DNA from: an uncultured Butyricicoccus sp.
Lineage (GTDB): Bacteria > Bacillota > Clostridia > Oscillospirales > Butyricicoccaceae
Length of the DNA stretch: 56,973 nt
NCBI GenBank assembly: GCA_910584935.1
Contig: CAJUDU010000009.1
Location: forward strand, 1 to 56,973
Direction of reading: 5' to 3'
Shown here one piece after another: positions 32,256 through 40,954 of this stretch. The notes below the pieces were generated by a model that was given only the letters and a program-made list of their open reading frames with translations, did no database searches and was not told the origin of the DNA. The position numbers and the translations under genes were made by a program. Numbering within the stretch: the first letter of the stretch is position 1; every line of letters begins with the position of its first letter.

Positions 32256-33065
32256 ATGCGAAAATACGGAAAGCGGACTGCTGAACGTACGGCGGAGGAA
32301 CGAGGATTTTACATAATCCTAATCCTTTGCGTTGCAGCAATTGCGATTTCGGGTTATGTACTGTTTTTTGCGCCGCTGTCAGGCGGCGCATCTATGGAGG
32401 ATGTCGAATATACGCCGGATTTGCCCCACCGGGAAAACCGAGCACAAACCGCAGCATCCATCACAGAACAGCAAGAATCAACCAGTACTCCGCCAGTCGA
32501 TACAGTCTTGCCAGAAGATATCCCAGACACAAGCGACGGACAAACAGCGACAGCGGCGCCACAGCCGCAACAGCCATCCACACAGCAGCAAACAGCTGCA
32601 CAGCCAGAAGAACCCACATCCCCAGCACAGCCGCAGCAAGAACACGAACAACAACCAACGGCGGCTCCTGCATGGGTGAAACCGGTCAAAGGGGAAATTG
32701 CGCAGGAATTTTCCGGGGACAAGCTGGTTTACCAAAAAACCTTAGGGGATTGGCGTGTTCATGCGGGGACAGATTATCTTGCACCTTCAGGTACGCGGGT
32801 ATATGCGGTATCTGATGGTGAAGTAACCGATGTTGTATCTGACAGCTTATGGGGTGTCTGTGTAACAATCAAGTTGGAAAATGGACAAACTGCCATTTAC
32901 CGCGGTTTATCTGAAAATCCAAAGGTCAAAAAAGACAGCACCGTAAAAGCCGGGGACGTCATTGGCTCTGTTGCAAATGTTGTGCCAGCGGAAGCGGATA
33001 CCGGCGCACATCTGCATTTAGAACTGAAAGATAAAGATGGGAAATCCATCAACCCAGAACAATAA
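32256..33065 (+). CDS. spoIIQ: SpoIIQ-like M23 peptidase (forespore membrane protein)
   Basis: A 269-residue membrane-anchored protein. A single helix (about residues 18-38) follows a basic start; residues about 60-140 are a Pro/Gln/Thr-rich linker; the C-terminal part is a LytM/M23 domain. The metal-binding residues are present: His169 and Asp173 in 'VHAGTDYLAP' and the His pair in 'GAHLHLELKD'. The 'YQKTLGDWRVHAGTDY' block matches SpoIIQ, which with SpoIIIAH bridges the two membranes of the engulfed forespore. The Bacillus SpoIIQ has lost metal ligands; this one keeps them, as in Clostridium difficile. ATG 32256 follows GGAGGTG. A general M23 peptidase is the alternative. Confidence 0.82.
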   Translation: MRKYGKRTAERTAEERGFYIILILCVAAIAISGYVLFFAPLSGGASMEDVEYTPDLPHRENRAQTAASITEQQESTSTPPVDTVLPEDIPDTSDGQTATAAPQPQQPSTQQQTAAQPEEPTSPAQPQQEHEQQPTAAPAWVKPVKGEIAQEFSGDKLVYQKTLGDWRVHAGTDYLAPSGTRVYAVSDGEVTDVVSDSLWGVCVTIKLENGQTAIYRGLSENPKVKKDSTVKAGDVIGSVANVVPAEADTGAHLHLELKDKDGKSINPEQ

Positions 33066-33071
33066 ACAAAT

Positions 33072-33110
33072 GGGACGCCAGCAGTTTTTTGCTGACGTCC
33101 CTTATTTTTT
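33072..33110. terminator. Bidirectional terminator after spoIIQ
   Basis: GGGACG-C-CAGCA pairs with TGCTG-A-CGTCCC with one bulged pair, followed by TTATTTTTT. It also lies at the end of the converging dehydrogenase gene. Confidence 0.75.
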
Positions 33111-34305
33111 AATCTTCTGCCAAGTGATAAATTTCAAGAATTTCCGCATTACCCAACGGGATATAACTTTTTACCGGGCTTGTGTCATTTTTGGTGGTCA
33201 AATTGATAATGGCGTCATAATCTTCTGGCTGCAAGCCAAGCTGTGTCATGGTCACTGGCATACCAATTTCAACAAAATACCGTTTCATTGTCGCAATACC
33301 GTTTGCAGCAGTCCGTTCCGGATGGTCAAAATCCATTTCCACACCCCAAACGCGGTTTGCAAGCTGAGCAAATTTCATCACGTCAATGTTTTTGGATAAG
33401 ATAAACTGTGCCCATGCGGGGAACAATACCGATAACCCTGCCCCATGGGAAATATTATCATGCAGTGCGGATACCGGGTGTTCCAGTTTATGCACCGGGA
33501 ACAGGCGTGGTTTGCCGCAGCCAGTCAAATCGTTATGGCTTAGTGAAGATGCCCACATCAGTGTGGCACGCGCTTCATAATCATCCGGATTTGCAATGGC
33601 GCGCCGCCCTGCGTCGCGCACGGCAATCAGCAGCCCTTCTGCAATGCGTTCGGTCAAATCACAATCAGGTGTACCAAGGAAATAACGTTCCATGGTGTGC
33701 ATCATGATATCAACAATACCACAGCCGGTTTGGAATTTGGATACTGTAACTGTATTTTCCGGGTTCAGAAACGCGACCACTGGGCGCACAGTTTCCGAGG
33801 TAATGCCTTGTTTTATCCATGGGGAGAGCAAGTCATTGGTAATGACATCTGAATTAGACATTTCACTGCCCGCCGCGGCAAGCGTCAGCACCACCCCAAC
33901 CGGGAAAACCTGGTTTGGTTCTGGGCGGGTGCCCGTAGAAGCATATTGCCAAGGATCATTGCCTGTTGCCAGCCCAACGCCAATTGCTTTGGAAGAATCA
34001 ATCACACTGCCACCGCCAACGGCTAAAATAAAATCAACTTTTTCTTTTTGGCACAGTGCAATACCCTGATGGATAAAAGAAAGTTTTGGGTTTGGCGATA
34101 CGCCGCCGAGTTCCACCCATTGCAGCCCAGCTGCTTGCAAAGAAGCAATGACTTTATCCAGCAAGCCAGTTTTTTTCACCGAACCGCCGCCATAATGGAT
34201 CAGCACGCGGGATGCGCCATATGTTTTGATGGTATCCCCAATTTGGGATTCAATCCCTTTACCAAAAATGATTTTGGTTGGCGTACAGAATGTAAAATTA
34301 TTCAT
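33109..34305 (-). CDS. Iron-containing alcohol dehydrogenase (butanol dehydrogenase type)
   Basis: A 398-residue group III alcohol dehydrogenase close to clostridial BdhA/BdhB and YqhD. It has 'NPKLSFIHQGIALCQKEKVD', 'AVGGGSVIDSSKAIGVG' (nucleotide binding, about residue 92), 'TLAAAGSEMSNSDV', and the metal-binding set Asp/His in 'GIVDIMMHTMERYF' and the His residues of 'HKLEHPVSALHDNISHG'. It probably reduces aldehydes to alcohols with NAD(P)H. ATG 34305 follows AGAGAGG. It has its own promoter at 34359-34386 and a terminator upstream, so it is not part of the sugar operon before it. Confidence 0.92.
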   Translation of the reverse strand: MNNFTFCTPTKIIFGKGIESQIGDTIKTYGASRVLIHYGGGSVKKTGLLDKVIASLQAAGLQWVELGGVSPNPKLSFIHQGIALCQKEKVDFILAVGGGSVIDSSKAIGVGLATGNDPWQYASTGTRPEPNQVFPVGVVLTLAAAGSEMSNSDVITNDLLSPWIKQGITSETVRPVVAFLNPENTVTVSKFQTGCGIVDIMMHTMERYFLGTPDCDLTERIAEGLLIAVRDAGRRAIANPDDYEARATLMWASSLSHNDLTGCGKPRLFPVHKLEHPVSALHDNISHGAGLSVLFPAWAQFILSKNIDVMKFAQLANRVWGVEMDFDHPERTAANGIATMKRYFVEIGMPVTMTQLGLQPEDYDAIINLTTKNDTSPVKSYIPLGNAEILEIYHLAED

Positions 34306-34358
34306 AGTTGACCTCTCTTCCGAAACCTGTCCGCGTTTGATTTGCAATACCTGTAAAC

Positions 34359-34386
34359 ATTATATCACAATCAAAGAAAATTTCAA
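34359..34386 (-). promoter_or_regulatory. Predicted extended -10 promoter of the alcohol dehydrogenase
   Basis: On the minus strand: TTGAAA (34386-34381), 16 bases, TATAAT (34364-34359) preceded by TGA. Confidence 0.6.
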
Positions 34387-34420
34387 TTCACCATCATCTT
34401 TTTTGCGGAAATCCAACTTA

Positions 34421-34451
34421 ACAAAAAGGAAGGGGACTTTTGTCCCCTTCC
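34421..34451 (-). terminator. Terminator of the sugar ABC operon
   Basis: GGAAGGGGAC and GTCCCCTTCC (34428-34451) pair perfectly; on the minus strand the stem is followed by TTTTTG. Confidence 0.8.
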
Positions 34452-34475
34452 CATTTGTCCCTTGCGGGTAAGCGC

Positions 34476-35552
34476 TTAGCCCAGTTTTACACCGGATTTT
34501 GCGATTTTTGCTTCGAGTTCGGTACGGAAATCAGCTACATTGTCCTTGTTCAGTACAACAACATCCAATGGCTGATCTTTTTCAACACTTTCGCCCTGCA
34601 AAATCTTCACTGCGTTCATCACGCCCTGATACCCTTCTTCCACAGGAAGCTGTGCCACAGATGCAGACATTTCATCCTTTGCAATGGAATCCATTGCGTT
34701 GAATGTGCCGTCAAAGCCAACAACAACAACATCCTTGAGGTTTGCTGCTGCAACAGCCTGGTATGCACCCAGTGCCATGTCGTCATTGGTTGCATAGAAT
34801 GCCTTGATGTCTGGGTTGGACTGGATAATGTTTTCTGCTACATTGACAGCCTTGCCACGGTCAGAGTCAGCTGGCTGTACAGCAACAACTTCGATGCCTG
34901 CTGCCTTCATCGCTTCTTCTGCACCAGCACCACGGTCATCATGCACGGTCTGACCAACTGTGCCGCGGATAATCGCTGCTTTGTCGCCGGTTTTCAGCTT
35001 GGATGCGATAAATTCGCCGCCCAGTTTGCCTGCATCCTTGTTGCCTGTGCCAACAAAGCAGGAATACAGGGAATCATCATCTGTATTCAGCTTGGTGTCA
35101 ATCAGGATTAGCGGGATATTGGCTTTCTTAACGGTTTGTGCCGCAGATACAAGCGCGGTTGGTTCGTTTGCCGCCAAAACAATTGCGTCTACCTTGTTGG
35201 TGACAGCATCTTCTACCATGTTAATCTGGGTTGCAGAGTCGGATTCCGCGTTCGGACCAATGACATTCACTTCAACGTTAATACCTTCTGCCTTCAGGTC
35301 TTCACCTGCCAGCTTTGCGCCTGCTTCTACCATGTGCCAGTAGTCGCTGTTCAATGCCATGCAGATTGTTGTGATTTTGTAGCTGTCGCCAGAACCTGCC
35401 GCACCGCCGCCAGAACCTGCCGCGCCACTGCCGGAAGCCGCGCCGCCGCCAGATGCAGCGCCGCCATTGTCGCCGCCACCGCAGCCAGTAAGCATACCAG
35501 CCATCATCAGCCCGCTCATTGCAAGTGCTAACAATCTTCTTCTCGATTTCAT
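34476..35552 (-). CDS. Sugar ABC transporter substrate-binding lipoprotein (RbsB type)
   Basis: A 358-residue periplasmic-binding-protein-like lipoprotein. The signal is 'MKSRRRLLALAMSGLMMAGM' with lipobox 'LTGC' (Cys about residue 23), followed by a long Gly/Ala/Ser tether. The mature protein is of the ribose/inositol/autoinducer-2 class: 'ICMALNSDYWHMVEAGAK', 'EDAVTNKVDAIVLAANEP', 'IKAFYATNDDMALGAYQAV', 'VVVGFDGTFNAMDSI'. With divergent iolG and iolI, an inositol-like cyclitol is a plausible ligand, but ribose or another sugar is possible. Third gene of the leftward operon; ATG follows AGGAGG. Confidence 0.92.
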   Translation of the reverse strand: MKSRRRLLALAMSGLMMAGMLTGCGGGDNGGAASGGGAASGSGAAGSGGGAAGSGDSYKITTICMALNSDYWHMVEAGAKLAGEDLKAEGINVEVNVIGPNAESDSATQINMVEDAVTNKVDAIVLAANEPTALVSAAQTVKKANIPLILIDTKLNTDDDSLYSCFVGTGNKDAGKLGGEFIASKLKTGDKAAIIRGTVGQTVHDDRGAGAEEAMKAAGIEVVAVQPADSDRGKAVNVAENIIQSNPDIKAFYATNDDMALGAYQAVAAANLKDVVVVGFDGTFNAMDSIAKDEMSASVAQLPVEEGYQGVMNAVKILQGESVEKDQPLDVVVLNKDNVADFRTELEAKIAKSGVKLG

Positions 35553-35616
35553 CTTTCTTTCCTCCTTGATGATTTAGGATGTATCTTTTCCTCATTTCTG
35601 AGGGAAAAGCCTTAAA

Positions 35617-36651
35617 TTATGCCTGTGTCACTGGTTTTTCGTCCTTCTTCATGCGTTTGACGCGTTTGAAGCCGCCACCGCGCACAACGTCAACAAATAC
35701 AGCAACAATGATAATGCCGCCCAAGAAAATGGTCTGCATATCCGATGATACGTTGAGCAGGTTCAAGCCATTGCGCAGTACCGCAATCAGCAATACGCCG
35801 GTGAATGTGCCAAGCACGTTACCCTTGCCGCCGAAAAAGCTGGTGCCGCCGATGATAACCGCTGCAATCGCGTCATTTTCCAGCAGGTTGCCCGAAAGCG
35901 GATAAGCCGAGTCAGTACGCCCGGTCAGCATAATGCCGCCCAGCGCTGCCATAACGCCTGAAATCACATAAACGCTGGTGCGCACAAAATCCACATTGAT
36001 GCCTGAAAGCCCTGCTGTGTTAATATTGCCGCCAACGGCATAAATATGCCTGCCAAGGGTTGTGTAATTGAGGAAAATGCTGAATAGTACATAGACAATC
36101 AACATGATAACAAAGGAAATCGGGATTTTGCCAAGCAGGCTGTCCGGGTTGGAACTGAGGAAGGATGAACCTGCCCATTTAATGGCAAGCGGCATCCCTG
36201 CAATCGGTGTGGCGCCTGTGATAACAAGCCCAATGCCCTTGTAAATATTCTGGGTGCCCAGGGTGGAAATAAACGGGTGAGGCAGTTTGAATTTGGTCAG
36301 CAAAATGCCGTTGATAAGCCCCAGCAGCGCGCCGGCGAGAATGCCAATAATCAGACAAAGCACCGGGTTCATGCCCTTTTCCACGGCGCATTTTGCCATA
36401 ATGATGGTAGAAAGCGTCATGGTATAGCCAACCGACAAGTCAATGCCTGCTGTCAGGATACAAACCATCATGCCAAGGGACAAGAAGCCGTTGAGGGCTG
36501 CCTGCCGCGCAACATTCAAAAGGTTTGTCGATGTAAAAAAGTTCTCATTTTTGAACGCAAGGAAGATACACAGCAGGACGAGCGCAACCAGCGGCCCTGC
36601 CTTATTGATTAAATCCTTCGCCTTTGCTGCGACACTGTTATTATTATTCAT
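35617..36651 (-). CDS. Sugar ABC transporter permease (RbsC type)
   Basis: A 344-residue membrane protein of the BPD_transp_2 family with about eight to ten hydrophobic helices. Typical parts are 'GMMVCILTAGIDLSVGYTM', 'LTKFKLPHPFISTLGTQNIYKG', 'TTLGRHIYAVGGNINTAGLSGI' (the coupling loop) and 'LENDAIAAVIIGGTSFFGGKG'. It forms the channel for the neighbouring ATPase. The start overlaps the ATPase stop by 4 bp (ATGA), so translation is coupled. Confidence 0.94.
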   Translation of the reverse strand: MNNNNSVAAKAKDLINKAGPLVALVLLCIFLAFKNENFFTSTNLLNVARQAALNGFLSLGMMVCILTAGIDLSVGYTMTLSTIIMAKCAVEKGMNPVLCLIIGILAGALLGLINGILLTKFKLPHPFISTLGTQNIYKGIGLVITGATPIAGMPLAIKWAGSSFLSSNPDSLLGKIPISFVIMLIVYVLFSIFLNYTTLGRHIYAVGGNINTAGLSGINVDFVRTSVYVISGVMAALGGIMLTGRTDSAYPLSGNLLENDAIAAVIIGGTSFFGGKGNVLGTFTGVLLIAVLRNGLNLLNVSSDMQTIFLGGIIIVAVFVDVVRGGGFKRVKRMKKDEKPVTQA

Positions 36652-38183
36652 TCCAGTTTCCCTCCCGTTGCCAGCGTCAGGACTTCTTCCTGACCAATTG
36701 TACCATCGTTATCGACAATGCCGGTCTGTTTGCCTTCATACATGACCATGACCCGGTCACTCATGCCAAGAATTTCTTCCATTTCTGACGATACCATAAT
36801 AATTGAAGCGCCCTTTTCCAGCAGCGAGTTCATAATATTATAAATTTCAACCTTTGCGCCGACGTCGACGCCCTTGGTTGGCTCGTCAAAAATAAACACC
36901 TTCGCGCCAGAAAGCAGCCATTTCATAATGACGATTTTCTGCTGGTTGCCACCGGAGAAATTCACTGACAGCTTGTCCGGCTGCAATGGGCGCAGGTTCA
37001 AATCTGTGCCATATTGCTCCACCATTTGGCGGCGCTTTTTGTTGTCAATCAGCCCCAGTTTATTTTTAAACTTTGGCAGGGTGACAATTGTGCCGTTTTC
37101 AATGACATCATGAATGAGGATAAGTCCTTCTTCTTTGCGGTTTTCGGTAATCAGCACAACGCCTTTTTTAATCGCGTCCTGTGGGTTTTTGATGCTGATT
37201 TCCTGCCCTTCCATATACATATGCCCATCGGCAAGCGGGTCAGCGCCGAAAATCGCGCGCATGGTTTCGGTACGTCCCGCGCCAACCAGACCGAACACGC
37301 CCAGCATTTCGCCTTTGCGCACTGAAAAACCGATATTATCGAACTTTTCAGCGCTAAGACCTTCACAGCGGAACATTTCCTCGCCAATCGGCACATTGCG
37401 TTTGGGGAATTTTTCGTCCAGCGAACGCCCAACCATCATTTTAATGATTTGGTCTTCGGTAACGCCTTCAACATCGATGGTAGGCCCGGAATTCTGCCCA
37501 TTTTTGAGAACAGTGACTTTGTGCCCAACTTTTTTGGCTTCATCAAGTTTATGGGTGATGAATAAAATGGATACGCCATCCTTTTGGTTTAACTCTATCA
37601 TAAGATCCAGCAGGAAGTCTATCTCTTTACGGCTAAGTGAAGATGTTGGTTCGTCCATAATGAGCAGTTTGGCATTGCGGTCGATGGCGCGTGCAATCTC
37701 GACAAGCTGCCGCTGCCCCATGCCAAGCTTTTCCATCGGCATATCCAAATCCACATCCGCAAGCCCCACGCGCTCCAGCGCTTTGCGTGCGCAGCGCTTT
37801 TGTTCTTTCCAATCGATAAGTCCGCTTTTTTTCTTCTCGCAGCCAAGGTACATATTCTCGACAACACTCAAGCAGGGGATATTGCTGAGTTCCTGATAAA
37901 TCACCGCAATGCCCAGGTCATAAGCGTCCTGCACGCCGCGCATTTTGATTGGCTTGCCCAGCCACAGCATTTCGCCGCCTTCGGGTTTGTTGATACCGAT
38001 GATGGTTTTTATCATTGTGGATTTGCCTGCGCCGTTCTCACCCAGCAGCAGGTGGACTTCCCCCTGGCCGATGGTGAGGTTTACATGGCTCAGCGCAACG
38101 ACACCAGGGAATATCTTTGTGATGTCACGCATCTCCAGCAGCGGCGGCACCTGCGAACCTGTGGGCTGTCTGCTTTCCGACAT
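36648..38183 (-). CDS. Sugar ABC transporter ATP-binding protein (RbsA type)
   Basis: A 511-residue protein with two fused ABC domains, as in RbsA/MglA. The first domain has Walker A 'GENGAGKST', signature-region 'LGMGQRQLVEIARAI' and Walker B 'LLIMDEPTSSL'. The second has a degenerate Walker A region ('GLVGAGRTE'), signature 'FSGGNQQKIVIMKWL' and 'FIFDEPTKGVDVG'. It drives uptake through the RbsC-type permease. ATG 38183 follows AAGGAGG. First gene of the operon, behind a near-consensus promoter at 38263-38291. Confidence 0.95.
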   Translation of the reverse strand: MSESRQPTGSQVPPLLEMRDITKIFPGVVALSHVNLTIGQGEVHLLLGENGAGKSTMIKTIIGINKPEGGEMLWLGKPIKMRGVQDAYDLGIAVIYQELSNIPCLSVVENMYLGCEKKKSGLIDWKEQKRCARKALERVGLADVDLDMPMEKLGMGQRQLVEIARAIDRNAKLLIMDEPTSSLSRKEIDFLLDLMIELNQKDGVSILFITHKLDEAKKVGHKVTVLKNGQNSGPTIDVEGVTEDQIIKMMVGRSLDEKFPKRNVPIGEEMFRCEGLSAEKFDNIGFSVRKGEMLGVFGLVGAGRTETMRAIFGADPLADGHMYMEGQEISIKNPQDAIKKGVVLITENRKEEGLILIHDVIENGTIVTLPKFKNKLGLIDNKKRRQMVEQYGTDLNLRPLQPDKLSVNFSGGNQQKIVIMKWLLSGAKVFIFDEPTKGVDVGAKVEIYNIMNSLLEKGASIIMVSSEMEEILGMSDRVMVMYEGKQTGIVDNDGTIGQEEVLTLATGGKLE

Positions 38184-38262
38184 TTCTATGCCTCCTTCTT
38201 CTTCTCGGTGGATGGTCTTCCCATCCTTGCCTCTCCAAACGCGTATTGAAGTTGTTACATTC

Positions 38263-38291
38263 AGTATATTTTAATATTTGTAATATGTCAA
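38263..38291 (-). promoter_or_regulatory. Strong sigma-A promoter of the sugar ABC operon
   Basis: On the minus strand: TTGACA (38291-38286), 17 bases, TATACT (38268-38263), about 80 bp before the ATPase gene. Confidence 0.75.
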
Positions 38292-38562
38292 TCATATCAT
38301 TCATAGTAATTTCAACAATAAATTCATAGGATTCATATGCAATCTGCCGATTTTCTTGTTTCCCTTTTGTGGCTTTTCATATAAACATGGCACAAATATG
38401 CGCAATTATAATGTGAAAAATCATCATTTTCCCGATATTCTGCACTTTATTTCGGATTTCGGGTTTTATTTCCTTTAATAGTAACATTAAGATTCGTAAT
38501 ATTTTCTGCGTTTTATACTAATTTTTCAGATTTTTTTCTACACATTTATAATATTAAAATTC

Positions 38563-38590
38563 TTGACTTTTCATCCGCTTGTGATAAGAT
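38563..38590 (+). promoter_or_regulatory. Predicted extended -10 promoter of iolG-type gene
   Basis: TTGACT (38563-38568), 16 bases, TAAGAT (38585-38590) preceded by TGA, about 75 bp before the start. Confidence 0.6.
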
Positions 38591-38663
38591 AGTAGCAACA
38601 GGTTATTTATATGGGGCACTCCCCATGTGAAATTGGATCATCACATTTTAGGAGGTTCATTCT

Positions 38664-39665
38664 ATGAAAAAGACACTTGGTGTTGGCGTTATCGGGCTGG
38701 GGCGCCTGGGCTACCAGCATACAGTCAATGTTACCCGTACCATGGGCGCGCGCCTGGTCGCTGTATCCGACCCGTTCCCGGCTGCTTTGGAACGTGGCAA
38801 GGAAGATTTCGGCGTAACCGCTTATGCCGACTATAAGGATATGCTGAAAGATCCCGCTGTGGAAGCCGTTGTTATCGCAACCCCAACCCAGACCCATTAT
38901 GATGTCCTGATGGACGTTATCGCGGCTGGCAAACCGATTTTTGTTGAAAAGCCAATCACGTTCACCGTAGAGGAAGCTGAAAAAATCATGGACGCCGTCC
39001 AAAAGGCTGGCCTTTACTTGCAAGTCGGCTTTATGCGCCGCTTTGACCCAGGCCATGTTGCCGCCAAGAAAATGATTGCATCTGGCGCCTGTGGCAAGCC
39101 AATCTATATCCATGACTGCCAGCGCGACCCCAACGGTCCTCCTCCGGCATACGTACCACAGTCTGGCGGCTTGTTTGTTGACATGGGCATCCATGACCTG
39201 GACGTTGCTCGCTGGCTGATGGGCTGTGAAATCACTGAAATCTATGCGCAAGGCGCTGTCCTCAAGCATGAATTCCTCAAAGAGCTAAACGACGTGGACG
39301 ATGGTCAGATGCTGCTGAAATTCCAGAACGGCGGGCTTGGCATGATTGAAATCAGCCGCAACGCAAATGATGTTTATGATACCCGTACTGAAGTTATCGG
39401 CCTGGAAAAGAGCGTATTTGTTGGACAGGAACAGCTCACCCCGTTCAAAACCGTTGGCGGGCAGGAAATTACCTTTGATATGGCAAACTGGTGCCTCGGG
39501 CGCTTTAAGGATGCTTATGAACTGGAAATGGAAGCTTTTGTACGGAATGTGCTGGAAGGCAACCCATCTCCTGTTACCGCATATGACGGCATGATGGGCA
39601 TTAAACTTGCCCTGACCGCAACCGCTTCCTTCCGTGAAGGCAAACCGGTGCAGCTTACTTATTAA
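38664..39665 (+). CDS. iolG: Gfo/Idh/MocA oxidoreductase, inositol 2-dehydrogenase-like
   Basis: A 333-residue NAD(P)-dependent dehydrogenase. The N-terminal Rossmann fold has 'VGVIGLGRLGYQH' and 'VVIATPTQTHYDV'; the family motif 'IFVEKPITFTVEEA' carries the EKP lysine (about residue 96), and 'GGLFVDMGIHDLDVARWLMG' carries the catalytic Asp and His. The best match is myo-inositol 2-dehydrogenase, oxidising inositol to scyllo-inosose. The partner isomerase iolI follows, and a sugar importer diverges from it. Other sugar dehydrogenases of this family are possible. ATG 38664 follows TAGGAGG. Confidence 0.82.
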   Translation: MKKTLGVGVIGLGRLGYQHTVNVTRTMGARLVAVSDPFPAALERGKEDFGVTAYADYKDMLKDPAVEAVVIATPTQTHYDVLMDVIAAGKPIFVEKPITFTVEEAEKIMDAVQKAGLYLQVGFMRRFDPGHVAAKKMIASGACGKPIYIHDCQRDPNGPPPAYVPQSGGLFVDMGIHDLDVARWLMGCEITEIYAQGAVLKHEFLKELNDVDDGQMLLKFQNGGLGMIEISRNANDVYDTRTEVIGLEKSVFVGQEQLTPFKTVGGQEITFDMANWCLGRFKDAYELEMEAFVRNVLEGNPSPVTAYDGMMGIKLALTATASFREGKPVQLTY

Positions 39666-39792
39666 GATCATATCTTTTCTTTTCTTCTCTTATCTCGATC
39701 GCAGGCGGCAGGGCAGCAATGCTTTGCCGCCTGTGGCACACAGTAAGCAATATCACAGTGAAATGCTGCCCATCAGCCGCAATATCACGATA

Positions 39793-39821
39793 TTGAATAA
39801 CCCCCTTGGGTATGGTACTAT
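39793..39821 (+). promoter_or_regulatory. Predicted sigma-A promoter of iolI
   Basis: TTGAAT (39793-39798), 17 bases, TACTAT (39816-39821). Upstream, CAGGCGGCA/TGCCGCCTG (about 39702-39735) forms a hairpin without a T tail after iolG. Confidence 0.45.
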
Positions 39822-39868
39822 AAATATATGGTTTATGGATTTATATTCGCATAAAGGAGACGAGGATT

Positions 39869-40702
39869 ATGTTGAAACTGGGATTTAATGAAGCAACCTG
39901 TAAAGAAAATTCTTCCGTGGAACGCGACCTGGAACTGTGCGAAAAGTATGGGTATGATTATATTGAGCTGCGCCTTGATATGCTGAAAGAATATTTCAAA
40001 ACCCATACCATGGATGACCTCAAGGCATTTTTTGCAAAGAGCCACCTGAAACCTTTTGCCTTCAACTCCATTGAGGATATCAACTTCAATACGCCGGAAC
40101 AATGGGACAAGTTAGTTGAACTATTTACCTTTGGCTGCGAAGTGGCACAGGCGATTGGCAACAAATATATGATTGTTGTACCAACCATGGGGCCTGACAT
40201 GGATCGCAAAACAGAAAAAGAAGTCTTTGACGATTCTGTGGAAGTGCTGAACAAACTGGCAGATATCGCAGAACCTTACGGCGTTTGCTGTTCTTTTGAA
40301 CCAATTGGCGACCGCCGCTGGTGCTGCAACTCCCTGCGTCAGGCTTGGGAAATTGTACAGGCGGTAAACCGTGAAAGTGTTGGGCTGACTGTTGACTGCA
40401 TCAACTTCTATATGCACGACAAATGCGCGGATGTGGATTATATCCGCAAAATCCCGAAGGAAAAACTGTTTGTTTATCATATCAATGACTGTGAGGACCT
40501 GCCGCTGCGTGTGCTTGACCATTGCCACCGCATTATGCCGGGCAAGGGCTGCATCCCCGTTGCGGATATCAGCAAGGCTGTGATGGACGCCGGTTATGAC
40601 GGGCCTGCCTGCCTTGAACTGTTCCGCCCAGAATACTGGGATATGGACGCAGAAGCAGTGATCAAAATGGGTGCGGAATGCTGTGCTCCATTCTTAAAAT
40701 AA
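39869..40702 (+). CDS. iolI: Inosose isomerase (IolI-type TIM barrel)
   Basis: A 277-residue sugar-phosphate isomerase/epimerase-like TIM barrel. The start 'LGFNEATCKENSSVERDLELCEKYGYDYIELR' closely follows the Bacillus IolI pattern, as do 'IAEPYGVCCSFEPIGDR', 'VGLTVDCINFYM', 'KLFVYHINDCEDLP' and 'LELFRPEYW'. The metal-binding Glu, Asp, His and Glu lie in these blocks. IolI interconverts inosose isomers in inositol breakdown. The length matches the Bacillus enzyme. ATG 39869 follows AAAGGAG. The later pathway genes (iolB, C, D, E, J) are not in the window. Confidence 0.85.
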   Translation: MLKLGFNEATCKENSSVERDLELCEKYGYDYIELRLDMLKEYFKTHTMDDLKAFFAKSHLKPFAFNSIEDINFNTPEQWDKLVELFTFGCEVAQAIGNKYMIVVPTMGPDMDRKTEKEVFDDSVEVLNKLADIAEPYGVCCSFEPIGDRRWCCNSLRQAWEIVQAVNRESVGLTVDCINFYMHDKCADVDYIRKIPKEKLFVYHINDCEDLPLRVLDHCHRIMPGKGCIPVADISKAVMDAGYDGPACLELFRPEYWDMDAEAVIKMGAECCAPFLK

Positions 40703-40757
40703 TCACAATCCTGCCTTATGACAGGCACATACCTAAAAAAACCTTATCGCGAGGGTC

Positions 40758-40800
40758 GGCGCAGTATGAAACTGCGCCGATTTTCGTTTTTTGTGGGGAA
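40758..40800 (+). terminator. Terminator after iolI
   Basis: CGGCGCAGT pairs perfectly with ACTGCGCCG around ATGAA, followed by ATTTTCGTTTTTT. Confidence 0.8.
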
Positions 40801-40914
40801 ACACCAGCGAGCGAGGGCACCACGATAAACGCAAACCGAACACGAGCGAGCGGCGCCATGGCGCCGCACCAAGTAGAGCTGCACCCCCGCCGCAGCGTGC
40901 AGCGGCGGAAGAGT

Positions 40915-40953
40915 GTTTTCTTTGCCCTGCTTTCTTTTTCCAAAAGAAAGTAG
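40915..40953. repeat. Dispersed palindromic repeat, copy 2
   Basis: Read on the minus strand it is CCTACTTTCTTTT, GGAA, AAAGAAAGCAGG, then GCAAAGAAAAC: the same order as copy 1 at 31215 with a few changes. It ends 1 bp before the -35 of the polyamine operon promoter. Confidence 0.65.
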
Positions 40954-40954
40954 G

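Larger units (their letters stand above)
38184..38663. other. AT-rich divergent control region between sugar ABC operon and iolG
   Basis: About 480 bp with two divergent promoters (38263-38291 leftward, 38563-38590 rightward). Between them are three direct copies of ATTCATA (38299-38305, 38322-38328, 38331-38337) and several TAATAT motifs (near 38281, 38495 and 38550). These look like regulator sites. No gene is seen, and no regulator gene is adjacent. Confidence 0.5.
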
